Assembly: GCA_026419775.2 (NCBI GenBank)
Contig: JAOPGA020000133.1
Location: 1 to 37,279 of the forward strand
Source of the DNA: Acrasis kona
Taxonomy: Eukaryota; Heterolobosea; Eutetramitea; Acrasida; Acrasidae
Direction of reading: 5' to 3'
Length of the DNA: 37,279 nt
Within the stretch, counting starts at the first letter, position 1, and each line of letters begins with the position of its first letter. The translations under genes were made by a program, and so were the position numbers. Shown here one piece after another: positions 18,245 through 27,185 of the stretch. The notes beneath the pieces are model-generated. The model was not told the DNA's origin, did not search any database, and was given only the letters and a program-made list of their open reading frames with translations.

Positions 18245-19240
18245 TTATTTTCTTTTGAACAATGACAACTTTTGAGCAAAACGATGTGCAAGTAGCAAAG
18301 TATCACCAGGCCACCTTCCGCTCAAGAATCTTCCATCCTCAATGATGAATTCATTTCTTACGTCCCAATCCTTCTTTGGTGCCAAAAAGCCAGCATCAAA
18401 CAATTGATGTGCTTCGTCTTGTCTGTCTGCTTCCTCTTTGGTTTTTGCATTGTACATTAATCTTGTGACTTCATTTTGAGTGGTCTCGTTATATGTTCTG
18501 AACATGTTTCCTAAAATTAGGTAAGTCGCATAGTATGCTGTATTCTCCTGAACATTTGTTAGACAAGTAACTCTCTTACCAGTCAAAACGCTCTTTGAGT
18601 GGTCTTGTAGTAATTTGGATCTTGCAACGAGGAGGACACCATGACAAATGGCGGCAACTGGTCTATCAAGGGCCCAGAACTTTGATACTTTTTGTTGGAG
18701 CTCCTCACTGCCAAGGTATTGCTTCATTCCTGGTGCATGTCCTCCTGCACAGTACAATCCGTCATAATCTTCTACATTAATTGACCTCCAGGTAATTGGT
18801 TTGAGGAAGTGCTTGTCCTTGGTCATGTCTGCATATGCTTTTTGAATGAATTCATCTACAACGGTAAGGCCAAGTGTTGAGAAGATGACTTTGGCGGCTA
18901 GGCTTAGTCCCTCATTTTTAAGGATTGCCATATCTCCGACGGCAACATTTCCGTTTTCTGTGGCAAAACGTACTTCGTATCCATAATTAACCAGAACACT
19001 CCAAGCTAGAGCAGCTTCTGTAGGGTCAAATTCTTTATCAGGTAATGGTAGTAGCACTAGTCTCTTTGGTTTGGCTGTTGTGTTCCCCATGAACTTTAAA
19101 GTCTCGGGAATGATTACATTTCTGAGGTACTTCAAGTTCTCACTGCGTGGATCAGATGTCATAGAACCAATATCGTGAGCATTGGTGGCAGTCACTACTA
19201 AGGTGATTAGTGCTGCAACTGCAAATAAACGCAAGTTCAT
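18245..19240 (-). CDS. Secreted DJ-1/PfpI-family protein (331 aa)
   Basis: Signal peptide (about 1-21, ending TNAH) followed by a DJ-1/PfpI domain. FDPTEAALAWSVLVNYGYEV (71-90) with Glu75, the DYDGLYCAGGHAPGM loop (158-172), and the nucleophile elbow AAICHG with Cys199-His200. The PTE(x)xxW start and C-H elbow place it with the larger GATase1-like/HchA-type branch (proteases, glyoxalase III or chaperones). About 110 residues after the elbow form a cap-like C-terminal part ending in KRK. A secreted member is unusual, since most are cytosolic. A TATA box (19283-19290) lies 43-50 bases upstream. No intron. Confidence 0.85.
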   Translation of the reverse strand: MNLRLFAVAALITLVVTATNAHDIGSMTSDPRSENLKYLRNVIIPETLKFMGNTTAKPKRLVLLPLPDKEFDPTEAALAWSVLVNYGYEVRFATENGNVAVGDMAILKNEGLSLAAKVIFSTLGLTVVDEFIQKAYADMTKDKHFLKPITWRSINVEDYDGLYCAGGHAPGMKQYLGSEELQQKVSKFWALDRPVAAICHGVLLVARSKLLQDHSKSVLTGKRVTCLTNVQENTAYYATYLILGNMFRTYNETTQNEVTRLMYNAKTKEEADRQDEAHQLFDAGFLAPKKDWDVRNEFIIEDGRFLSGRWPGDTLLLAHRFAQKLSLFKRK

Positions 19241-19282
19241 ATCAGTCAGTTATTTTATTTTCAGAACGAGTGGAGATAATAG

Positions 19283-19290
19283 TTTTTATA
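19283..19290 (-). promoter_or_regulatory. TATA box (TATAAAAA) of secreted DJ-1 gene
   Basis: On the minus strand the sequence reads GCTATAAAAAC, with the last A of the box 43 bases before the ATG at 19240, nearly the same geometry as the TATA box of the other secreted gene at 14636. Confidence 0.5.
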
Positions 19291-19422
19291 GCGGAGTGAG
19301 AATAATTCCGAATGCTGAGCTCCACGATCCGAATATTTCCACTAAAAAAAGATGGCCGTTCTTCAACTGCATTTTGTTCCCTTACAATAAACAAATAAAT
19401 TCTTCAATTATCTGGAAAGGTC

Positions 19423-20811
19423 ATGTCTCAGGATGATTTCAGCACACCAAAAAATTCGTACCGTACAATAGACCACTCTCCAGCTTTCAACGACGATGAT
19501 TTTGAAACAAGCAACTTGCGTGCTGAATTAAACAGAAGAATACCTGGACCCGCAGGCGATCTGTCTCATTTAAAATCAGACGACTATTTGGAAAAGGGCA
19601 AAGAAGAGCAACAACAATATTATCAAAAACTCATGGAACGAAGAGAGAGAAGGGAGAGACGCAAAAGAAACTCGAATGGAGTTGCGGATGATAGTCCATC
19701 CAAGTTGGATGGACCAAAAGCACCCGTAAAGGATCTCGAGCAGGAAACATCTGCTTGGAAGGAGATGGTGAGCTTTGTTTGCAGTAATAGTAAAAAACAA
19801 AAGAACCACTTGGAGGGCAAAAACATTGCGTACATTGTGGACCTAAGAAATTATACATCTCCTGTTCCTGTTCTTGGTTTAGTAGTTCGTCACATTTTGA
19901 ATTATGATACAAATAGTGCCGCCATGATTCTCATGGGCGAGTATGAATGTAACGTAGAATGGAACTCGAGCGGAAAAAGCGTCGTCTCTAACATTCAACC
20001 TTCATCCAGAACCATCAGGGCCATGGTGAGCAGATCTGCCATTGATAAATGGAAGGCCATCACAACAGTGGGAAGCGTAGTACTTTTAAAGAATGTCAGC
20101 ATTTTTAAACCGACACCAGAAACAGAATATTTAATCATCACTGTTGACACTGTGTTGAATTTATGGGCCAGCGAGCGCACTATAAGAGAGGCAGAAGGAA
20201 AGAAGAGAAAAAGAAAGAGCTCACAACAATCAAATTCTTCGTTAGATAATTTATTGGATAGGGACTTGTTGAATGGAAGTGGAAGTAATAATTCGTCCCC
20301 ATCAATCACTCATTCATCCATGCAACCTCCACGATCCGTTACAAAAAACAACAACAAAAATACTCAACCCAGACCGACTCCATCACCAGAGAGACCACAA
20401 TCTCCACCAACAACAACACCTCAACGAAAAAACTCCACTCCTTCAAATCCCTCACAACCTGTCAAAAGACCAATACCGTCAACGCCGCCACCAATTCCCC
20501 AACCACAACAATCAACACAACGACGCATTACAAATACACAAAACCCGACAAGTACTACAAAAGTTGTTCAACCTCAGCGTCCACCTTCGCCTGTAAGAAA
20601 TTCAATAGAACCTCCTCTCAAAAAATCCAAACCTACTTTAGAACGACCTGTTGAACAAGATGTGTTCCAAGAACCTGAAAGCCAACATAGTGAATTGAAT
20701 TTATCAATGGATGATTTTGTTGATAAGGTAGGGAAGGAAAATGAGGGACTGGATGCACTGGACTTTGACCAAGAGAACCAAGAACCAGCGGAAAACGATG
20801 GCTTCTTTTAA
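19423..20811 (+). CDS. HROB: HROB-like OB-fold protein (462 aa)
   Basis: RIPGPAGDLSHL (39-50) is the hallmark short motif of HROB/C17orf53 (MCM8IP). The OB-fold region (about 130-255) has VLGLVVRHILNYDTNSAAMI, a short DPTG-like strand replaced by MGEYECNVEW, and VGSVVLLKNVSIFKPTPETE followed by YLIITVDTVLNLWAS, which match the vertebrate GSVLLLKQVGVFSP...HYLNVTPNNLV segment. HROB brings the MCM8-MCM9 helicase to recombination intermediates. A Glu/Arg-rich stretch (70-90, nuclear-localisation-like), KKRKRK after the OB fold, a long Pro/Thr/Gln-rich disordered tail (280-420) and an acidic C-terminus complete it. The DPTGEM core of the human protein is not conserved, so the call is by order of motifs. 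Confidence 0.72.
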   Translation: MSQDDFSTPKNSYRTIDHSPAFNDDDFETSNLRAELNRRIPGPAGDLSHLKSDDYLEKGKEEQQQYYQKLMERRERRERRKRNSNGVADDSPSKLDGPKAPVKDLEQETSAWKEMVSFVCSNSKKQKNHLEGKNIAYIVDLRNYTSPVPVLGLVVRHILNYDTNSAAMILMGEYECNVEWNSSGKSVVSNIQPSSRTIRAMVSRSAIDKWKAITTVGSVVLLKNVSIFKPTPETEYLIITVDTVLNLWASERTIREAEGKKRKRKSSQQSNSSLDNLLDRDLLNGSGSNNSSPSITHSSMQPPRSVTKNNNKNTQPRPTPSPERPQSPPTTTPQRKNSTPSNPSQPVKRPIPSTPPPIPQPQQSTQRRITNTQNPTSTTKVVQPQRPPSPVRNSIEPPLKKSKPTLERPVEQDVFQEPESQHSELNLSMDDFVDKVGKENEGLDALDFDQENQEPAENDGFF

Positions 20812-21020
20812 TGTATTATTGTTTATAATTTTTTAAAAATGTAATGTAAAAACTATTCTGAGGGGTAGTGAGTGGTGTATACTTTATCGGTATTTGAGTG
20901 CACACGATGTGTCGGATTAAAAATATCGTTTATTCTTGTTGCATTTTGTAATTGATGTTCGATGTTTGACATGGGCGTTAGAACTTCGTTCTTCTGACAA
21001 TTCAAGTTCGGAATTGGAGG

Positions 21021-21172
21021 TTTCTCACCTGGCAATTAAATTCTTCACCCGGCAATTAAAATCCTCACCCGGCAATTAAAATTCTCACCTGACAATTAAA
21101 TTCTCACCAGGACATTGATTACAATATAGAAGATGTTGGAGGGAGTGAGAGACGTTTAACGGTTTGTTCACA
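21021..21172 (+). repeat. Left terminal inverted repeat
   Basis: Tandem 20-nt units to 21115, then unique inverted sequence (acattgattacaatatagaa, agatgttggagggagtgaga). It has one more tandem unit than the right end and lacks a short segment present there. Confidence 0.75.
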
Positions 21173-22135
21173 TGACTGGCATATTGCAGGTATAAATACA
21201 ATAATAAATCACGACGTGATGCAACAGTAGAAGAGTGAGCACTGCAAAGAAGATATTATTATTTTACTTTAATAACACATGCTTAACGAATATGAGTTTT
21301 AGTGTAGAACCCTATCTAAAAATTCATCAAACGGCTCATTTTCTATTATATCAAGTTCTTGTCGATTTCTTTTGTTTGGTGGTTTTCGTCCGCATAATGT
21401 GCCTCGTCGTTAAAATCATACCAATCGTAACCCCCATCTCTAGAAGTTCTTCTTGGTTTTTGTCTTGAGACTCAGGCTCATACTTAGCTTGGGCAAGACT
21501 CAACAGCTGCAAGAGAGACTGTTTGTACGTTTTAGTACCACATTTTTTTGCCAACCCTTTGTTGTATCAAAGCGGAAGACAGAAACATCGTCTCCTGCTC
21601 CTGATTAGCGCAAATTAGTTGAAGCGGATATGTTTTTACCCTTCTTTTTTGGATCCTCCATCTTTATAAGAGCTGCATACAGACTCTCAAAATGTTTGAC
21701 AACGGCGGCTCTCTTTGTTTCCAACCTCGAATTTAACAATAACTAACAAAGGGTCGATTACGTCAGTTACTACAACCTTTTGACTGTCATCAGGTAAACA
21801 AAACGGAACGAGTAAATGTTTGACACAACACAAATGTACTGCAACTATGGACTCCTCATCTGCTCTATCGTGTACCTTTCTCTTTCAACCTTCTTCTTGT
21901 GTACGAGTGCATTAGTCAGAATCAACTCACTGCTGGGGTCAACAGGTTGGNATTGTTTCTCCAAATCTGCAATCCTGCATTAATGTGATTAATTTGAGGA
22001 CGTTGACCAAGATAAAGCGGCTATCTTGTATGGGTGAGACAGAGGTGAAACACCCTCACACAACACATTGTTGGTGGTGCGATAGGCGTAAGTTTAGCAC
22101 CAATTGACAAAAGGCCAGGTTCCATGATAATTGTT

Positions 22136-22295
22136 GTGTGAAACAAACCATTAAAAACGTCTCCCACTACCTCCAACATCTTTTCTTGTCGCAATCTATT
22201 GTAATCAAGGTGACATTTCAATGTCCTGGTGAGAATTTAATTGTCAGGTGAGAATTTTAATTGCCGGGTGAGGATTTTAATTGCCAGGTGAGAAA
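22136..22295 (-). repeat. Right terminal inverted repeat
   Basis: Reverse complement of the left end with three full tandem units, and a short insertion near 22215 relative to the left copy. It ends 61 bases before the ATG of the next gene. Confidence 0.75.
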
Positions 22296-22356
22296 TAACC
22301 TATTCGCATTCAAGTTTGCACCAATCGTCAATCGTCTTTGTCACTTTCAATTTTAA

Positions 22357-23391
22357 ATGAACACTACTCGTGTACTCCTTCTCTTGCTTGTTTGTTTCTC
22401 TTTCGTTTTTGCTGTACTGAATACAGCAGATGAACCAGATCCGGACGCAGATACTCTTGCCAAGGACTTGAGTGGCGCAGTTGTGGGGTACGCGTCAGAT
22501 TTCCGCAAAGTTAGAGAGAAGGTCAAGGGTGACCTCAACTCCGAGTCTTCAAAGTTTGAAAAACTGGCTTCTCTTATAACAAAGAAGGATCCTGAAAGTC
22601 TTCAAGTCAAGAAGGGTCTACAAGACATTTCAAAAAAACTCAAACTAATGTCAAAGAACATTGGCAGATCCATTTTAACATACTCCGTCAAAGAAAACCT
22701 TTCAGATTCCGACCAGAGTAATGAACCACAATCAGACTGGATTCCCATTTTAGATGAGGTAGTAGATGTTTTGAAAGGCACAGCCGACTTTGTGAATGAT
22801 GTCGGAACCTATCACAAAAGAATAACAAAGTTGGGTAACTGGGTAGGTGAAGAGGTCTCTCCATGGTTAAAGGAACAAGGCCTGGAAAAAATCTCCGAAC
22901 TGGCAACAGATCTCAGCAAGGACATTCACAAAACATCCAAGGAGATTGCCGACAAGGAGAAGGAACTTGCCAAAAAACTAAAACCAATAAAAAAAAATAA
23001 AGTTTTCCAAGCAGCAAGAAAAACCATAACAACTGTCCAAAGTGTTTTGAGTATTACTAGCATTGCAGAAGATCTATATGATGGATTTAAAGACATGATT
23101 GATGGCGAAGCACCAGAAGATTTGGAGGCGTTCACAAAAAGTAGTTATTTGATTGCAAGAAAAGGTGTTTCTGGATATAAGCAGTATGCAGGATTTAGAC
23201 GAGTCAATGGTAAATACGAATACTACAGCAAGCCGAAAACAATCATGAAGAGTGCCAGTAGGTACAATAATGGAAAGACAGTATCTCAAAGTAAAACTCT
23301 ACGTCAAAGAGCAAAGGCTGCCAGAAACAACATCAAACTGAATGCTGTCGCAAGAAAGGCTGCCAAAGCCCAGGAGGCCAATAAAAATTGA
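22357..23391 (+). CDS. Secreted, helix-rich protein of unknown family (344 aa)
   Basis: Signal peptide (MNTTRVLLLLLVCFSFVFAV), then about 320 residues dominated by Lys/Glu/Leu helices (KFEKLASLITKKDPESLQVK, ELATDLSKDIHKTSKEIADK). The C-terminus is very basic (GKTVSQSKTLRQRAKAARNN and on to KAQEANKN). Only one or no cysteine in the mature chain and no membrane segment after the signal. Amphipathic helices and a cationic tail would fit a membrane-active or DNA/polyanion-binding secreted protein, but that is speculation. The TIR element ends 61 bases before the ATG and so supplies part of the promoter region. No intron. Confidence 0.75.
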   Translation: MNTTRVLLLLLVCFSFVFAVLNTADEPDPDADTLAKDLSGAVVGYASDFRKVREKVKGDLNSESSKFEKLASLITKKDPESLQVKKGLQDISKKLKLMSKNIGRSILTYSVKENLSDSDQSNEPQSDWIPILDEVVDVLKGTADFVNDVGTYHKRITKLGNWVGEEVSPWLKEQGLEKISELATDLSKDIHKTSKEIADKEKELAKKLKPIKKNKVFQAARKTITTVQSVLSITSIAEDLYDGFKDMIDGEAPEDLEAFTKSSYLIARKGVSGYKQYAGFRRVNGKYEYYSKPKTIMKSASRYNNGKTVSQSKTLRQRAKAARNNIKLNAVARKAAKAQEANKN

Positions 23392-23613
23392 TTTGTTTAA
23401 AAAACTGTTGTTAGATATGTATCATTGCATTATTTCTCTGTAGAATTTATTAATGTGAATGATACATGGATTAACTCCTATGTGCGTTCCTTAATTGGAG
23501 TTGGAAGTTCCCGGCCCACAACCCGGAGAATCTGTGGAGGTTGGTGCATATGTTTCATTTAAACGGAAAGACAATTACTTCAAGGATATTCTCTTTTCAA
23601 AAACCAAAACACA

Positions 23614-24640
23614 ATGTGGTCTTGCATCCCCTTGATGGTTCTCTCGTTGACAGCCCTATGTTTGGGTGCTGAGCACAAGACTCTTGTTGTCATGAGAGTG
23701 TTCTCTTCGATGAGAAACCCAGAATGGTATGTTGATGGTGCTTCTCGTGAGGAGTTGCTAAGGCTTGGTAAGCAGTCAAATTGTCCAAGCGATAACTAAA
23801 CAACACAGTGAAACCATTGTACGGAAAGGAGGAGCACAGTTGCAACAGAGAAGGTAACAACTTGGGCTACACTGGATTCAACATTATCGACTCTTCCGAC
23901 AACAAATGCGTCTACGTCGTCAACTCTGTCGAAGCAGAGAGCTATCTACTTGGCACTTATGTCATGACAAAGACAAGAGAAAACGAGGACGCAAACAAGA
24001 TCAACACCCTCGTCGAGCATGTTAAGACCGTTATGACTGTAGGTGTAAACACCGTAGCAGTCAAAGAATCGCCCGTCTATCCTGCTGCAAACGAAATTAT
24101 CAGAGGTCCAGACAACGTCACAAGATACTCACCTGAAAGGTAAGTGCTATTAGTATCATTTATCTAAATCACAGATGGAACGACATCTTGACAGCCCTTC
24201 GCAATAACAACTGTTACAACTATGGTACAGACGTCCGCACAGACTCGTTTGCTCAACCTGGAGTTGGTAGCGGTAGAAGTTTCAAGACTCTGGATTGCAG
24301 CGAAGTTTGGGAAGCCAGCATCAGAGACGGTTTGACGCCACTCGAAAGCAAGAAGTGCCCCGAAAAAGAACAACCCGAAGTTGGCCACTACGTCACTCTT
24401 GTTGTCTGGCCTTTCATGGACTTCCACGTAAGTTTGTTTTAGGGACTTGATACTTAATGTCCATAGTGGTATCGTAAAGATTTGGGAGGCTATTGGTCAC
24501 ACAAGCCTGGATCTACCAGAGTCAAGGATGTCGATGCCAGCCAGAACAAGATTTTGAACCCAGACAAGGCAAACATTAAGCCATACACTGAAATTTGCGG
24601 ATACTATGTTGTTGTTCCATCCAAGATCACTATCAAATAA
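23614..24640 (+). CDS. Secreted Cys/His enzyme-like protein, 4 exons (303 aa)
   Basis: Exons are 23614-23767, 23809-24139, 24175-24427 and 24467-24640; introns are 41, 35 and 39 nt. Signal peptide 1-19 (MWSCIPLMVLSLTALCLGAE). The conserved-looking part is NNCYNYGTDVRTDSFAQPG (Cys175), then GHYVTLVVWPFMDFHWYRKD (His246), GGYWSHKPGSTRV and YTEICGYY. I recall the same order (CYxY ... FAQPG ... DYHWYRxD..GxWSHKPG ... CGYY) in unnamed bacterial and insect proteins. A Cys near the start of a helix and a His in a strand fit a papain/NlpC-like fold, so an amidase or peptidase is possible (inference). Intron 1 contains ATAACTAAAC before its acceptor. Confidence 0.85.
23768..23808 (+). other. Intron 1 (41 nt) of secreted Cys/His protein
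   Basis: GTAAGC...AACACAG, phase 1, with branch-like ATAACTAAAC; joins EELLRL-V to KPLYGKEE. Confidence 0.88.
24140..24174 (+). other. Intron 2 (35 nt) of secreted Cys/His protein
   Basis: GTAAGT...TCACAG, phase 2; joins YSPE-R to WNDILTALR. The shortest intron in the window. Confidence 0.88.
24428..24466 (+). other. Intron 3 (39 nt) of secreted Cys/His protein
   Basis: GTAAGT...CCATAG, phase 0; falls between the putative catalytic His246 and WYRKD. Confidence 0.88.
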
Positions 24641-24981
24641 AATAACTTTGGATACATTTGTTTTGAAGAGATTATTGATTTTATCTTCTCTTACGCGTAC
24701 TTCTCCTTTAATTTTGCTCCCTGTTGCATTGGTGTTGCTCTTTTAAATTGACTGATATCATCATACAATAAAATAACAATTTATGTCTCTCGTACGGTTT
24801 CCATCTTTTGACATGTGATGGCTTGAAGGTATTTAAATGTATCTAGACGATGGTGTTTTGTGAACCAGACTATCAAGTATCTACAATTTCCAGCAGCAAC
24901 TGCGTGTATTCCTCGGATTGGGAGGTCATGTTCACGGTTTGCATTGTAAAAGCATTGTGTTGTAAATCTAGTATACTTTTA
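24641..24981. other. Intergenic between convergent genes
   Basis: About 340 bases. An ATG-initiated plus frame (24850-25047) runs into the 3' end of the EEP gene and is not called. AATAAA-like signals occur near 24637 and 24767. Nothing else recognised. Confidence 0.4.
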
Positions 24982-26076
24982 TTAATCATCAGAGTCTTCT
25001 TCTTCGGTTGCCTTTTTACTCTTCTTCGTACATCTTTCGCTGAATAACTTGACAGCAGTCACTACCTGTCCATGATCACTTTCAATCTCAGGCGGACTCT
25101 CATCAAGAAGCGTCTCGTCAACCAAATGATCGTTAAACATTTGCACATACTGAACGGCACCAATATACTTGGGATTACTTCTGACAAAATGACCGGACAC
25201 CATAATATGGTCAAGAACATCATACCTACCGTTGTGAATGTGAGAATACTGTACGTCACGACTCATCGTCCTGACCTGTATTTCACTTGTGGACCACAAC
25301 AGTGTTTCCCATATGGCATTTTTCATTTTGGTCGGAAGAGACTTCCACGGCTGAGTGCCGCTTATAATCTCTGTGGTTACAGAATGGACGTCATCATTTA
25401 AATCACCTAACAAGATCAGTGGACAGTTTTTATTGTTTTCTAATTCATCAATAATAATGTGTCTAAGAGCCACGGCCTCGGCTGTTCTCACAAGTAGAGA
25501 AAGCGCGCTCCCCATGGATTTGGACTTTTGTTCGTGCCTGTGCTCTTTGGGTACCATCGGCTTCTTGCTCTTGGAGTGAACAACAAACACGGTAGCAGTA
25601 ATATGATAGGGCAATTGGATTGAGGCTCTAAGAACAGGTCTACTAAATTTTGTTATGGGAATTTGAATGTGATTGTACTCCATTAGAGCACTTTTTGGAA
25701 AATCAATTATGGATTGAGTGTTCAAGACTGGAAATTTACTAGCAAGCCCAACCGTCGGGCTGTGGCCATTGGCATTTGCCGTATATACTTCAGAGTCTTT
25801 GTATAGTCCAGATGCTCTTGTGGCACGGAGAAGAGTGTTGTGGTCGAACACTTCTTCAAATCCCACAATGCATGCCTTCATTTTCTTCAACTGGTCTCCA
25901 ATCCAGTTCACCTTTTCTACAACTTGGTCTGGAGTGAAGCGACTTCCGTGGTAGAAGGTCACATTCTCCTTTTGGAGGTTAAGTACATTAAATTGGCCAA
26001 GACGAAGTTCATATGTCTCCTTGTTATTTGTAATGTTCTTTACGGAGTCATCTCTGGAAGACTCTCCCCCAGACAT
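24982..26076 (-). CDS. Endonuclease/exonuclease/phosphatase (EEP) family enzyme, bacterial-like (364 aa)
   Basis: I start at ATG 26076 (MSGGESSRDDSV); the upstream frame begins with GTG at 26211 and overlaps the HADH start. EEP motifs in order: FNVLNL (Asn30), GFEEVF (Glu74/75), FVVHSKSK (His167), LLGDLNDD (Asp225, Asn227), DVLDHIMVS and SDHGQVV (Asp334-His335), giving a complete metal-dependent phosphodiesterase site. The combination FNVLNL...Y(T/S)PxxxxxKxxWIxxQL...VGFEEV is what I associate with bacterial members, so bacterial ancestry is possible. An acidic tail (TEEEDSDD) ends it. No signal peptide from the chosen start. Substrate (DNA, lipid or phosphoester) unknown. Divergent from HADH with about 100 bases between starts. 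Confidence 0.85.
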   Translation of the reverse strand: MSGGESSRDDSVKNITNNKETYELRLGQFNVLNLQKENVTFYHGSRFTPDQVVEKVNWIGDQLKKMKACIVGFEEVFDHNTLLRATRASGLYKDSEVYTANANGHSPTVGLASKFPVLNTQSIIDFPKSALMEYNHIQIPITKFSRPVLRASIQLPYHITATVFVVHSKSKKPMVPKEHRHEQKSKSMGSALSLLVRTAEAVALRHIIIDELENNKNCPLILLGDLNDDVHSVTTEIISGTQPWKSLPTKMKNAIWETLLWSTSEIQVRTMSRDVQYSHIHNGRYDVLDHIMVSGHFVRSNPKYIGAVQYVQMFNDHLVDETLLDESPPEIESDHGQVVTAVKLFSERCTKKSKKATEEEDSDD

Positions 26077-26179
26077 CTCTGATGACTTTCTCTTGCGATT
26101 TGTTTTTGATCTCAGTTTTGGAATGTTCAAGGTTGTCCGTGCAACGAAATTACAAAAGAAAATCAAAATCAAATCAAAA

Positions 26180-27139
26180 ATGAATAGGATTCCTCTGAGA
26201 TTTGTTTCCACAAGATGTTTGCCACCACGCCACTATTCCACCACTAATAACCCAATACAAACTGTTGGTGTGATTGGTGCAGGACAGATGGGCAACGGTA
26301 TCGCACTTGTTGCAGCAATGAACGCCAAGAAGAACGTCGTGTTGGTGGATAGCAATCAAAAATCCTTAGACAATGCAATGAAATTCATAGGTAATATTAA
26401 AATACTAATCTTTTACTAAATTGTAGACAAACTCCTGGTCAAGTATGTTAGTAAACAGACCTTAACTCAAGACGATAAGGAAACCACATTGTCGCGCTTC
26501 AAAACAACAACGAAACTTGACGATCTCGCAGCTTCTGATTTTGTAATTGAAGCAGCCACAGAGAACACTGCCCTCAAGCAAACCATCTTCAAGAACGTCT
26601 CCGACATTACCAAGCAAGGTACGATCTTGGCCACCAACACCTCATCCATCTCCATTACTCTTTTGGGAAGCATTGTAAAAGAACCTCAAAATGTGATCGG
26701 CATGCATTTTATGAACCCAGTTCCGGTCATGAAACTTGTCGAAGTGATTCGTGGTTTGGCCACATCCAATGAAACTTATGAAAGAACAATAGACCTAGCT
26801 GGTCAAATGAATAAAACATGTACGCTCAGCAAGGACTCACCTGGTTTCATTGCCAATAGAATTTTGATGCCTTACATTAACGAAGCCATTCAAACATTAC
26901 ACGAAGGCATTGCCACCAAAGAAGACATTGACACCACAATGAAGTTGGGAACGAACGTACCCATGGGTCCCCTCACTTTGGCTGATTTCATTGGTCTAGA
27001 CACATGCTTGGCAATCATGAAAGTACTTTATAACGAATTTGCGGACAGCAAGTACAGACCGTCTCCATTGTTGGTAAAGATGGTTGAGGCAGGTTGGTTA
27101 GGGAAAAAGAGCGGAAGAGGTTTCTATCAATATGAATAA
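26180..27139 (+). CDS. HADH: Mitochondrial 3-hydroxyacyl-CoA dehydrogenase, 2 exons (307 aa)
   Basis: Exons are 26180-26390 and 26427-27139; the 36-nt intron (GTAATA...TTGTAG) contains TTTTACTAAA. An Arg/Ser-rich presequence without acids (MNRIPLRFVSTRCLPPRHYS) predicts mitochondrial import. The NAD-binding GxGxxG is GAGQMG (33-38) with VLVDSN as acidic end of the second strand. FVIEAATEN and MHFMNPVPVMKLVEVIRG (catalytic His164, Glu176) follow, then DSPGFIANRILMPYINEA and the C-terminal domain PMGPLTLADFIGLDTCL ... GWLGKKSGRGFYQY. It oxidises (S)-3-hydroxyacyl-CoA in beta-oxidation. Length matches human HADH (314). Confidence 0.95.
26391..26426 (+). other. Intron (36 nt) of HADH
   Basis: GTAATA...TTGTAG, phase 1, branch-like TTTTACTAAA 13 bases before the acceptor; joins KFI-D to KLLVKYV. 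Confidence 0.88.
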
Positions 27140-27185
27140 ATGATCTTGACACATTAAATGTGACTGACTGTTGTTTATTAAAAGT

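Larger units (their letters stand above)
21021..22295. mobile_element. 1.27 kb DNA element with long terminal inverted repeats and subterminal 20-nt tandem units
   Basis: The left end starts TTTCTCACCTGGCAATTAAA; the right end is its reverse complement. Each end is a ladder of 20-nt units (CTCACC(C/T)GGCAATTAAA variants): four full plus one partial on the left (21021-21115), three full plus one partial on the right (22225-22295). Inverted similarity continues, with gaps, to about 21172 and from about 22136 (ATGTTGGAGG...GACGTTT...GGTTTGTT). The minus strand inside holds coding-like pieces, for instance EESIVAVHLCCVKHLLVPFC near 21800-21870 and QAKYEPESQDKNQEELLEMG near 21430-21500, with no recognisable transposase. 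No clear target-site duplication. One ambiguous base (n) near 21951. Most likely a non-autonomous or decayed TIR transposon. Confidence 0.75.

Noticed and set aside
24850-25047. 65-codon plus-strand ORF
   Set aside because: Its second half is antisense to the 3' end of the EEP gene and has no recognisable feature.
26077-26211. Hydrophobic N-terminal extension of the EEP enzyme (possible signal peptide)
   Set aside because: Requires a GTG start and overlaps the HADH start and presequence codons on the other strand; ATG 26076 is preferred.
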